The translations under genes and the position numbers were made by a program. A DNA stretch of 64,000 bases from Pogona vitticeps (taxonomy: Eukaryota; Chordata; Lepidosauria; Squamata; Agamidae): assembly GCF_051106095.1 (NCBI RefSeq), contig NC_135785.1:217631545-217695544 (forward strand), given 5' to 3'. A model generated the notes under the pieces. That model worked only from the letters and a program-made list of their open reading frames with translations. It was not told the origin of the DNA and did not search any database. Positions 1-8,945 of the stretch are shown in pieces; within the stretch, counting starts at the first letter, position 1; every line of letters starts with the position of its first letter.

Positions 1-784
1 TAAAGACTTTTTTTGTGTCCAGTCTAGTTTGGTTTTATATGCAAGTTTGGAAATGAGTAAATGTTATAAAAAGGAAAAGGAAGGAGGAAATTGAAAACAA
101 CAACAACAAAATTCTTTGTGATAAGACCTAACATCAGTTAAACAATACATTTGTAATCTTACAATTCCTAGCTTTCCTTGAATCGAGAAATATAACGTGT
201 GAACTTGATGTAATTGACAGAAATTCCTATGGAATGTCTGGAAAACAGAACTGTTTTGCCTCATGAATTTTTGTTGATTGGTTCTACGCTTTGATGTTCA
301 CAGCATTATGTAGCGAAATTTAAAAATGCTTAACAGGGAATGGTGATTGATCTGTGGATGCCAGGAGCAGTTAATACTAAAGTAATATAACCGGGATTGT
401 AGTCACTCTTCCAGAGAGATGAAAAACTGAGAAAAGAATTTCACATTTTGCTACATACACAGTGACACTGACAAAACATTTCACCAGTGTCTATGGGAAC
501 ACCACATGCCAGTGATGATGTGACACACTGATTATCCCCTCCTGTTAGTGAGGCATTGAAGGAATAAGTCTTTGGAAAGTAACAATATGAAATGAGGCCA
601 CATTGATACCCTGCCTCAGCATAAATGTGAAATTTAAATAGTCACAAAGGCTTTTCAGAAGTCTTACTATCAAGCACCACTGCACTGAAGATAGTAGTCC
701 AAACAGAGATAAACTGTACTGATTCCTACAAACTGGGGTTCAAATCCTCCTTGTTACACAAGGTAATTTATTTGTACATACCAA
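1..784. other. Intergenic DNA, no feature seen
   Basis: AT-rich sequence without a credible coding region, RNA gene or clear repeat boundary. Short open frames here show no family resemblance and have no splice-site or codon-use support. Confidence 0.6.
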
Positions 785-960
785 TATGGTGTACTAATGA
801 GATCACTGAACTAGTGTTAGAGATACCCAGGTTCAATTCCCTGTTCAGCCATGCAGCCCACTAAGTGGTCTTTTTAGCCCATCACTGTTTCCCAGCCTGG
901 CCTATGGTACCACCATTTTTTTCTGAAAAATAGTTGGGAGGGAGAAGAATCATATGACCC
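785..960 (+). repeat. tRNA-derived SINE, diverged
   Basis: The stretch runs as a diverged tRNA-like head (box-B-like GGTTCAATTCC near 831), then the body phrase CAGCCATGCAGCCCACTAAG and a G/A-rich tail near 940. This order matches a common squamate SINE that I recognise from memory (head, 'cagccatgaagctcactggg', 'gtcactgtctctcagcctaac'). Similar copies lie at 31290 (+) and 37637 (-). It is an old copy, and the exact ends are uncertain. Confidence 0.6.
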
Positions 961-1339
961 TTTGAACTCCTTAGGAGAAAATCAAGATAAACATGAAATA
1001 CATATAGAAGCATGCAACATATAAAAACAAGTTCCTTGTGAGAGATACAAGAAGAAAAGGACAGTGGGGAAAACACAAGAAGAGAACAGATGTGCCATCA
1101 GTGCAGCCAACCAACTCTACCATTCATTTGAGAGAAAACAGGCATGCAGAGAACCCACAGACTTGCCATGAATCAAGTTCAAGTTTCACTGAGGAAAAAA
1201 TGCACCTTGAACAGTAAACTAGAGAAGTGGAAGGGGGATACTTAGAGAAGCTCCTCTGGAAACCAAAAATGTGCATTCACAAAAAAAAAAACACGTGCTT
1301 ACTGAAATCAGCAATAAGACAGAAAATATGGGAACAATA
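961..1339. other. Intergenic DNA, no feature seen
   Basis: Unique-looking AT-rich sequence with a short A-run near 1280. Nothing else is supported. Confidence 0.55.
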
Positions 1340-1970
1340 AATTAAGGCAATGTTCTTATCTTGGGTACATGATCAACAACCATCTATAGAGGTAGTATAT
1401 CTTGATCTCAACAAGACTTTCAAAGAGGCTCTTCATAAGATTTTAACTGACATGTTGATAAAATATGGTCTAGCATCTAGACCATATTTTATCAACATGC
1501 TAGTTAAAATGCTATTGCTGTTGACAATGCTATTGCTGTTAAGGTGGATTTGTAGGTCATTGATTAGAACCCAAACTACTGCATTCAGTTCTGATCATCC
1601 CAGTTGTAAGAATGGCTTTAACAAACTGAACAAAGGTGATTGATAGATTTTGAAGAGCTTCAAGATGGTCCTGTGAGGAAGATTGAAGAAGTTGTCATAT
1701 TTACCCTTGGAATGATGTGTATAAGAAACACACTGATAGTCATCTTCAAACATCTGTAGTGCATTCATATAGACAATGGAATAAGTTTCTCTAATCGCAG
1801 AGGGTAGAATACTAACAAATGGATTCAAGTTGCAAGGAAAAATATGTAGTATAAAACTAGCAAGATTAATATTATGTTGGTATGAGTTGTTTGATCTTTT
1901 TAAAGAAGGTATTCAAAGAGAAGCTTATACTAAAAATATTGATAACTGAAGATGTTTTTGGCCACTTTCA
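1340..1970 (+). mobile_element. CR1 LINE remnant (reverse transcriptase and downstream part)
   Basis: The sequence near 1390-1470 encodes VVYLDLNKTFKEALHKIL, a decayed version of the YLDFxKAFD reverse-transcriptase motif of CR1/jockey-type LINEs. Downstream, 1580-1840 follows the nucleotide order of the CR1 3' part common in reptiles: 'ttcagttctg', 'ttgaagaagttgtcatat', 'atcttcaaacat', then 'ggattcaagttgcaagg'. The two parts are not in one open frame, so the copy is heavily mutated and inactive. A near-perfect palindrome (1451-1499) sits inside it. The downstream part is recognised only by remembered consensus. Confidence 0.55.
1451..1499. repeat. Perfect 23-bp inverted repeat with 3-bp loop
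   Basis: Positions 1451-1473 are the exact reverse complement of 1477-1499, separated by CAT. The arms begin CATGTTGATAAAATATGG. No arm mismatch is visible. The structure interrupts the CR1 remnant just after its RT motif, so it probably arose by local inverted duplication during replication or by template switching rather than as part of the LINE. Confidence 0.9.
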
Positions 1971-2780
1971 TGTTGTTTCAAATATTATTGAAAGGATAAG
2001 ATAAAATTTGCTTAACTGTGCAATAACCATGGAATTTTTTAGGCCGTTCATGAATTATCTAGAAAGATGATGAAGTGGTTCTTTTGCACTTACAAAGGGG
2101 CTCCCGCTCACCTTACATTTAGATTTTAGTATAACAAATATGAAGGTGGTGAATTTGGAGTATAGATTTCAAGCAGTAGAAGTGAAATATTGAGTAAGGG
2201 TATAGCCTTTATTAGAAAAAGCAGAAAGTAAAGCAATGGTTCAATTTTAATGAACAGCTAAAAACAAAAGTTTAAAAAAATTAAAAGAGAAAGAAGTATG
2301 TGGGTCATAAGCATCTTCCCCTAAAATCCATTGTAATTGAACCATTTGGCTCCCTTTCTTTCACTGAGATCATAATGGCTCCCTGCTATCTAAGCATGTG
2401 AGACTAATAATAGCATCCATCCTCATAACTGTACTATTAAGGAAGAAGATGACAGCAGGAGCATGAGAAGAAGAAACAATGGAATATGTAAATCTCCCAG
2501 AACTAGCAGAATGAGATAAATGTAAAGTTTTGAAGCCAAGGGCCTATTTCAAGTGTTCTAAAAGCCTCCAGCACAGTAGGAGGCATTATTATTTACAGCC
2601 TCTGAAAAAGCACAATGATCTGAGCCACCCAAAAGGCTGACCATTTTAGGCTGCTATCCTATATATATATATCTGAGAAAGACAGACTTTTTAAGATGTC
2701 TAGAAGTACACTGGTACTGAGATTACAATAGTATCCATAATTTTTATTAGTGCCATTTCAACAAATCCTATTGTCGCCTG
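1971..2780. other. Intergenic DNA, short TA repeat only
   Basis: AT-rich sequence with a short (TA)n tract around 2659-2670. No coding or mobile-element signature is recognised. Confidence 0.55.
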
Positions 2781-2838
2781 TTAGGCTTTGCCTAAAGGCA
2801 ACGACTGGCCTTTCTGATGTTTCTGAATCACCATGGTG

Positions 2839-2870
2839 AGCATGACTCACAGCCAATGGTGAGTCATGCT
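2839..2870. promoter_or_regulatory. Inverted pair of AP-1-like sites upstream of a TATA-like box
   Basis: AGCATGACTCAC (2839-2850) and its exact complement GTGAGTCATGCT (2859-2870) flank an 8-bp spacer. Each arm holds a TGACTCA/TGAGTCA heptamer, the binding site of AP-1 and related bZIP factors. A TATAAATA-like sequence follows near 2928. The arrangement resembles a retroelement promoter, but I see no retroelement body attached to it. Function is inference only. Confidence 0.4.
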
Positions 2871-2974
2871 AGGAGCTGACTGCAGAAACAAATGGACAGG
2901 CACCCTCTGCCCATTCCTGCTGTACAATATAAATAGGAACAAAAGCAGTGGTACAGCCGTGCCACCCTGCATGG

Positions 2975-3545
2975 CGGGTCAAACCTCTGACATTTCTCTT
3001 AGACCCAAGCCATTTAGGGCCTTATAGGTTAGGACCAACACTTTGAATTCTACCCGGAAATGGATAGGTGGCCAATGGATGTGGTCTTTGTGTCCAGCCT
3101 CAGTTAGCAATCTGGCTACCATGTTTTGGACCCACTGAAGTTTCTGATGACACAGATAATCGATATCATCCAGGAACCCCTGAAGCTGAAAAGCCATGAC
3201 CTGCTCCAGCACCATGCCCAAGAATGGAATATTAGAGACTGGTTGGTAATTATTCAGTATTGTGGCGTCCAAGGAGGGCTTTTTCAACAATGATTTTACT
3301 ATTGTCTCCTTTAAGCATGCTCTTATCCTACCATGTAGGAAAGAGGCATTCACCATTCCTCCTCCCACTCGACCAGTCCCTTTCTGACAGCTTTTATAAG
3401 CCAGGAAGGGCAGGGGCCCAGCAGACGTGTGGTAGCCTTCAGCTCTCCAATGGTCTTGTCCACATCATCTTACTGAAGGAACTGAAACTCATCCATTAAC
3501 ACAGGGCAAACAGGGGCCATGGTTACTTTCACAGGACCTGTACTG
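2975..3545 (-). mobile_element. L2-type LINE fragment, internally deleted
   Basis: Read on the minus strand, the sequence encodes LINE ORF2 pieces typical of the L2/CR1 superfamily: GPCPSWLIKAVRKGLVEW (near 3400), then MVNASF...ACLKETIVKSLLKKPSLD and NYQPVSNIPFLGMVLEQV, then a jump to LQWVQNMVARLL and HWPPIHFRVEFKVLVLTYKALNGLG. The last two blocks normally lie some hundreds of residues downstream in the reverse transcriptase C-terminal region, so a large internal part is missing, yet the junction leaves one open frame of 129 codons (2979-3368). The outer parts are in other frames, and the copy is inactive. Confidence 0.8.
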
Positions 3546-4164
3546 TATCAACTACAGCATCTATGTCAGAGTGATCTGAGCAATTTTTCCTGCAAACTGG
3601 CATGCATGTGTCCACCTATCTACCTGCCTGCTTGCCTGATTAGGATGGCTTGGTTGCTGCTTGGCTTTCTGCACCAGTCTTTGTCTGTGGACATGTGGAA
3701 GGTGTCAACTCAAACCCAGAAAAGGTGCCATCCTCCAATCACTCATTGGTCTACTTGGAAAACTTAACTTACTTCCTTCTCCCCCATCTCTCTGTCTCTC
3801 TCTATCTCTCTCTTACTATTTCCTACACCCAAGTCTGGGAGAAGGAGGGACTGGGTAGAAGCATGTGTATCTGTATGTGTAGTAGCAAACTTGTGGCACC
3901 TATTGCTGCCTGTGCATTTCACAAGCCACTCAAGAAGAAGGTGAGGGAGCTGGTCTCTGGATGACATATTTTATCTCCCCTCCCCGTAAATTCCTGCCTC
4001 TCTAACCAAGAAAGTTGTATTTCTTTCATAATTTGAAGTGTGTTGGTGTGTGTTTATATGTACACAGGGAGGATAGTGTTTGTTTGCATATATTAGTTTC
4101 ATGGAGAGATCCTGTAGGTCTGAATTTGCACCTACACTGCTGAGTAAAAGACGACTATAAATAG
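3546..4164. other. Intergenic DNA with CT-rich tract
   Basis: Contains a pyrimidine-rich low-complexity tract about 3777-3820 (CTCTCTCTATCTCTC). No gene is recognised. The overlapping short frames in this area are products of low-complexity sequence. Confidence 0.55.
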
Positions 4165-4302
4165 TCTTAGAAACGGCAAAGCTGGAAGGGACCCTGTGGA
4201 TCATGGAGTCCAGTCGCTGCCAAGGAGGCACAGTGGAGAACTGAACTCCCAGTCTCTGGTTCCACAACCAGTACCTAAAGCACAATTCAGACTGGATATC
4301 TG
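4165..4302 (-). repeat. Chimeric SINE: Sauria-like head, CR1-like tail
   Basis: On the minus strand a tRNA-derived Sauria-like body ('gttccacaaccag' and 'cagtggagaactgaactccc' on the plus strand) is joined to a tail that matches the CR1 3' end: reverse complement of GGAAGGGACCCTGTGGATCA, i.e. the CR1 phrase 'ctggactccatgatccacagggtcccttcc'-like region. The copy at 43924-44024 (-) has the same order and the same junction, which supports one SINE family rather than chance adjacency. Confidence 0.6.
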
Positions 4303-5578
4303 AACACAAATTAAGTACACCAAGGGCTGAAATTGGGAATGTTGCTTTTTTTCACTACAACTCCAAGAATCCCATAGCAGATATAATGGCTGTGGTATCT
4401 GATCTTTAAAAAACTGGGGGAAAGTGCCCGGTGTATAAACACATCTGAGGGATGTGTGTAGAAGGGATGTCAATCATGCCTTGTTTATTCACATACTTCA
4501 GGAGAAATTTGCCTGCAACTGAGTGAGGTGTTTTTTTAATTAGTCTCAGAAAAAAATTTACACATTTGAGAGACTAGGGATTTTTTTTTTTGTACAGTTA
4601 TGCAAAACTTAAAACAGCAATAATTGCTTCTTTTGTTTTTCTCCTTTTATTAAAAAAGAAGACACATTAAATGGGTTGTTTGCTTCTTTGTAAACAATTA
4701 ACCTGCCCCTTTATGCTTGCTGGATGTGAGTGTGTGCTTAGCTTCAGAAAGGAAAAATACGTTGGATGCATTTTACATGTATCGTGCAAAGCATGACAAA
4801 AGAAATGCTTGGCGTCTTGCTTTCATGGTGGAGGTGAGAATTCTCAAAGCAGTTGAAGAACCCTCAACAGGCTTATTGCATGTCTCAACCTTTAGCAAGC
4901 CCTTGGCAAAAGTTCCTCACATTCACAGGCATATATACAAACACACACAAGTGTGCACAGGTATGTGTGCGTGCGCACACACATACACATGCAGCTTGTT
5001 CCCCTTTAAAATAAATTAGCAGAAGGCCTACTCTGATTATGTCTATTTTTAAGTGGAATAGATCTAAGAATATATGTACATCCACTCTTCATGTGTAATT
5101 CTGTGCAACAGCTTTATACAGTCTTGTAGGAGCTGGCCCTCCGGTTTAAAAAATGCTGTAAAATGTTACAAGTAAAAGTTACAAGGGACAGAAGAGGACA
5201 GAGAAGATAGAAATGTTGTCTGAATGTATGGGGGGAGGAGCAGGGAGAGAACATGGAAGAACAAAGGTCAAAATAATTTGAAAAGGTTGCTTTTGGATTC
5301 AGAACATCAACATGAAACCAGATTATTTTAAGAACCAGAATAAGGCACTGGTGGAAACATAAGCAAAAGCCATCTGCTATAAACAAGAAAGCAAACAAAC
5401 GTAAATTATGATGTACTTGTTAAAAGGAGGCCTTGTTTGCATGATACAATATTTTATGGCCAGAGCCCTGTTGGTTAGTAGGACTGAATGACACACCTCA
5501 GGAGTGGGGTAAAAATGCTTTAGATTAAATAAATAATAAATATAAGAAGTTTGTGCCAATAATTCAGAACCATATTAA
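4303..5578. other. Intergenic DNA with alternating purine-pyrimidine tract
   Basis: Contains a TG/CA-rich segment about 4940-4995 with a GTGCGTGCGCACAC core (Z-DNA-prone) and a T-run near 4580. A 4330-4440 stretch resembles decayed hAT MITE sequence ('ctacaactccaagaatcccatagc') but is too weak to delimit. No gene is recognised. Confidence 0.5.
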
Positions 5579-5580
5579 TA

Positions 5581-5996
5581 CAGTGGTGCCCCGCATAGCG
5601 ACAATAATCCGTGCAGCAAAAATCATCACTATACGGATTCATCGCTATGCGAAAAAAAGCCCATAGGAATGCATTAAAACCTGTTTAATGCGTTCCTATG
5701 GGCAAAAAACTCACCTTAATGCGAAAATCCTCCATACAGCCGCCATTTTCGCTGCCCGGTAAGCGAGGAATCCAGGCAAAAACACAGCGGGTGGCCATTT
5801 TATTTACCCAGTGGCCATTTTGGAACCGCCGATCAGCTGTTCTAAAAACATCGCTATGCGAAACAGCTTACCAATCGTCGCAAAGCGATATTTTACCATT
5901 TAAAACATTGCAATCCAATCACAAAAATGATTGCAAAAAATCATCGCTATGCGGATTCGTCGTTAACCGAAGCACTCGTTAAGCGAGGCACCACTG
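5581..5996. mobile_element. Tigger-like (Tc1/mariner superfamily) MITE with TA duplication
   Basis: The 416-bp element starts CAGTGGTGCCCCGC and ends GCGAGGCACCACTG, the near-exact reverse complement. It is flanked on both sides by TA (5579-5580 and 5997-5998), the target duplication of the Tc1/mariner/pogo superfamily. The interior repeats the motif ATCGCTATGCG several times. There is no transposase, so it is non-autonomous. A close relative is at 63540-63970 and a more distant one at 22271. The Tigger/pogo assignment is by TIR similarity and TSD, from memory. Confidence 0.85.
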
Positions 5997-6039
5997 TATT
6001 TTAAATTCTGAATATCTGTCCTGTTTTCATGTGCCTGAC

Positions 6040-6602
6040 TAGGGTTGCCAGATACATGTTTATGAAAAGGAGGACATAAAAAGCCAAAAAGGAGGACAAA
6101 GGAGGACATATTGGGTGGGCTCTGTGCACGGGTGGGGTGGGGTGGGACATGTCACTTTTGGAATTAGCTATTGGGGAGAATAGCTCTTTGATCATGGGGC
6201 AATACCATAACCATTCAACCTACTCAGTCTTGAAAGGTCAAGACTGGGAAAGTTACATTTTTTTGGACTATAAAACTCAGAATCCACTGGCCACTGTGTT
6301 TTTGTGTTTTAAATAATGTTTAAAAATAAAAAAACAAAACAAATCTACATATACACTTACTGGGCTCCCAGGACCAATGGAGACAATCTATTCCTTCTTT
6401 TAATGGAGACCCATCCCCCTTGTTTTATTTATTGATTTTTTATTTTAATAAAAGCATAATAAAGTGAAAAAAAAAGTTTAAAAAGTTGTGTGACAGATTT
6501 GAAAGACTTTATAAAAACCAGGAAAGAAAACAGAAGGCGTGGATTTCTCTTAGCTTGAGAAATGCAAAGGATGGAGAAAATGGATTTGCAGGCAGGCAGG
6601 CA

Positions 6603-6658
<56 letters not shown>

Positions 6659-7330
6659 GCCATTTTCTCCACCCTTTGCAATTTCTCAAGCTGAGAGAAA
6701 TCCACTTGTGTGTATGTATGTGTGTTCCAGCTCCCACAAGCATAGGGGATAACTCTGCATATGCTCCTGGACCTGGAAACACACTCTGCACATGCCCCAC
6801 GGTTGGGATGTGTGTGTGTCAGGGCAGAAGGGGGGATAAAAGTGCCTCCTGTTCCCCGGCTTTAGGAGGAAGGAGGGACCGGCCTGTCCCCTATTTCCCT
6901 GGCTTTGAACCACCACCACCCCAAACCCCAGAACAGCCTCCCCTCCTGCAGGCAAGCAAATGCACCCACTTCACTCCTGTCCAGGTTTCCATCCATCCAT
7001 CCCTCTCTCTTGCACCTTCCTGCCTTATTCAAGTCCCAGGCAGAAGCAGCCATCCAGAAGCCAGGGATTGATTACCTAGGGCTAGAACAGCCCTAATCAA
7101 TCAAGCCACCTTATCTCCCTCCGATCTCTCTGCAAGAACTGGAGGATTTACAAGGGCCGCAATCAAGGAAGTAACAGGGAGAGGTTCAGCTGCAGGGGGT
7201 GGGGGAGGGGGTGGGGTGGAGATACAAAAGCCTGACATTTTGGAGTTTTTTTAGCTTTGCCTGCCAGACGGAGGACATGGTCCTCAAAAGTAGGACATGT
7301 CCTCCTTTTGCCGGACTTCTGGCAACCCTA
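6040..7330. mobile_element. Non-autonomous hAT transposon, complete ends, 8-bp TSD
   Basis: The 1291-bp element has terminal inverted repeats TAGGGTTGCCAGA at 6040 and the exact complement TCTGGCAACCCTA ending at 7330. It is flanked by the identical 8-bp target duplication TGCCTGAC (6032-6039 and 7331-7338). An 8-bp TSD and short TIRs are the hallmark of the hAT superfamily. Subterminal AAAAGGAGGACAT motifs recur near both ends in inverted orientation, as is usual for transposase binding regions. I see no transposase frame, so it must have been moved in trans. The exact TSD suggests a fairly recent insertion. It carries a CA microsatellite within a hairpin (6541-6703). Confidence 0.9.
6541..6703. 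repeat. Long inverted repeat enclosing a CA microsatellite
   Basis: The arm 6541-6583 (starting GGATTTCTCTTAGCTTGAG) matches the reverse complement of 6660-6703 with two mismatches and one single-base indel. The loop is GCAGGCAGGCAG followed by (CA)n at about 6604-6656. A transcript would fold into a roughly 43-bp hairpin. Open frames through the CA run are low-complexity products, not genes. Confidence 0.9.
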
Positions 7331-7338
7331 TGCCTGAC

Positions 7339-8057
7339 AGCCAAAAGACAGGCAGTTTTAGCCAAGATGAGAAGGAAATCCAAAGCAAACAGAGTTGATA
7401 CACAGAGGAAACATTAATCAGAGTGTGGGGAACAGGCAAAGCATTGACAGAGTGCCAGTCAGAGCCAGTTGAAATATCTTTGATGAAGCTATTCACTTCA
7501 TCTCCCCTGTACATTGGGCCATCAAAATTTTCTGGGACTAGGAGGGTGTTCCTTACCTCAGGTTCTTTCTCCATCTGGAAGGAATAGGTTCCCTCTGGAA
7601 AGGCCAGGCTCTCTTTTCCCATGTCTCTGGCCAGGATTGTAAGCTAAGCCCTCAGTACTGTAACTAGGTCAGGGCAACCAGGGCTTTGCCCCATGGGACA
7701 AAAATTTGGGGTGAGGTGGGTGAAAGACGGCACTGTTACTCTGGGTAAGAAAATTACTGGTTACATCTCTACCCTGGACCCTCCAGCAAGCGCATATTGT
7801 CCTCTGATAGAGAATCTGCCAGGTAGGACATGACAAAACCATTAATATGAATAGTTAATTAAAGCAAATTCACCATCATCCAAGATGTATCTAACCTTAC
7901 ATGTTATCTGCTCAAAATAAGTCTCACTGAGCTTAAGGGGCACACTCTAAACTGTATATGGAATTGCAGCCCTAAGATTGCAAAGCTATAGACTATTTCC
8001 TTGGAAAAAACTATAGTTGAATTCAATGGTTTGTGCTTTAATAAACATGTATAGCAT
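7339..8057. other. Intergenic DNA with old dispersed repeat piece
   Basis: Around 7895-7980 is a decayed copy of a short dispersed repeat ('aataagtctcactgagcttaaggggcac' region ending 'gcagccctaag'), which I also see near 62950. Nothing else is recognised. Confidence 0.4.
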
Positions 8058-8192
8058 CAGTTCCCAAACTTGGGTAACCCATGTGTTCTTGGACTTCAAT
8101 TCCCAAAAGTCTTAACCACTATCTATGCTACCCAAGATTTCTGGAAGTTGCAGTCCAAGAACACCAGGGTTACCCAAGACTAGAAACCACTG
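8058..8192. mobile_element. Palindromic hAT MITE, diverged copy
   Basis: A 135-bp palindromic element. The left arm reads CAGTTCCCAAACTTGGGTAA and the right end reads TTACCCAAGACTAGAAACCA plus CTG, reverse complements with several mismatches. The internal 'tgttcttggact' and 'agtccaagaaca' also pair. It is the same type as 45983-46120. The target duplication is no longer clear, so this is an older insertion. Confidence 0.7.
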
Positions 8193-8276
8193 ATCTATAT
8201 AATTGTATGGTAAGGACCTCACTTTAAATGATGTTTTGCATAAATAGTAAAAACATTATATTATGTCACATGCTTT

Positions 8277-8945
8277 ATTGCCCCCCCCAGTCCCAGAATA
8301 AAGATGCGAGACAGTGATATGGATTAAATGTGGGCCACACCTTATCAAATCAATCTATATCTTCAAACATTATCAAAAGAGGGGGCCTGCTGTAGTGCGG
8401 AAACAGGAGAAGGCAAGGGTATCCCAATATCCCCTGATCCACCATAGGGCGAGTCCCCGATCTTAAAGACAGCAGGAACCCAGCCGGCCGCTAATAAACA
8501 CCCCAGACCTCAAACCATCTTTACTTGATGACTGTTGGTCCGGAAGCGGCCCAGCGCATCTTCCCCGCACCAGCCCTGTAATTGCACGATCCACAGAGCA
8601 GGGAGGTTGGATGTGCTGTTGGTTTACCTGAATTACAAATGGGACATACTGAGACTACCTGTTTTTCTGCACTACCAGCCAGTGTGACCAAAATCAACCA
8701 CCAAAAATGCCAACAACCCCTCTCCAGTGTGGCATAGGCGAAAAATCCCCACATCCAAAAGCCAATCAGGATGAAGATCAAAAATTCCTATCCGGCCCCT
8801 AAAAGGCAATCATAAAAAATCACACTAGAAATAGGGAGGGCGGGTGGGTGCCCAAACAGGAAAGAGGGTGATCAAGGGGGAGTGCTTCCTTAAATAATGA
8901 CACTCCTCTATCCAAACCAGTCATGTGACCAGGGACAGTCTCGCT
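8277..8945 (-). mobile_element. Short DIRS-related element, fossil
   Basis: The first 130 bases (CCCAGAATAAAGATGCGAGA, 'gggccacacctta', 'gggggcctgctgtagtgcgg') match in order the end of the larger DIRS element at 32215 ('cccagaataatgatgcaaga', 'ggaccacacttta', 'gggggtcctgccgtagtgca'). The far end ('cttccttaaataatgacactcc', near 8890) resembles the opposite flank of that element near 35935. It looks like a shortened, non-coding relative of the same tyrosine-recombinase retrotransposon family. It is broken and carries no recognisable protein domain. Family assignment depends on the 32-kb element. Confidence 0.5.

Noticed and set aside
6429-7071. Several open frames across the CA repeat
   Set aside because: His/Thr or Val/Cys runs come from (CA)n inside the hAT element; no transposase motif.
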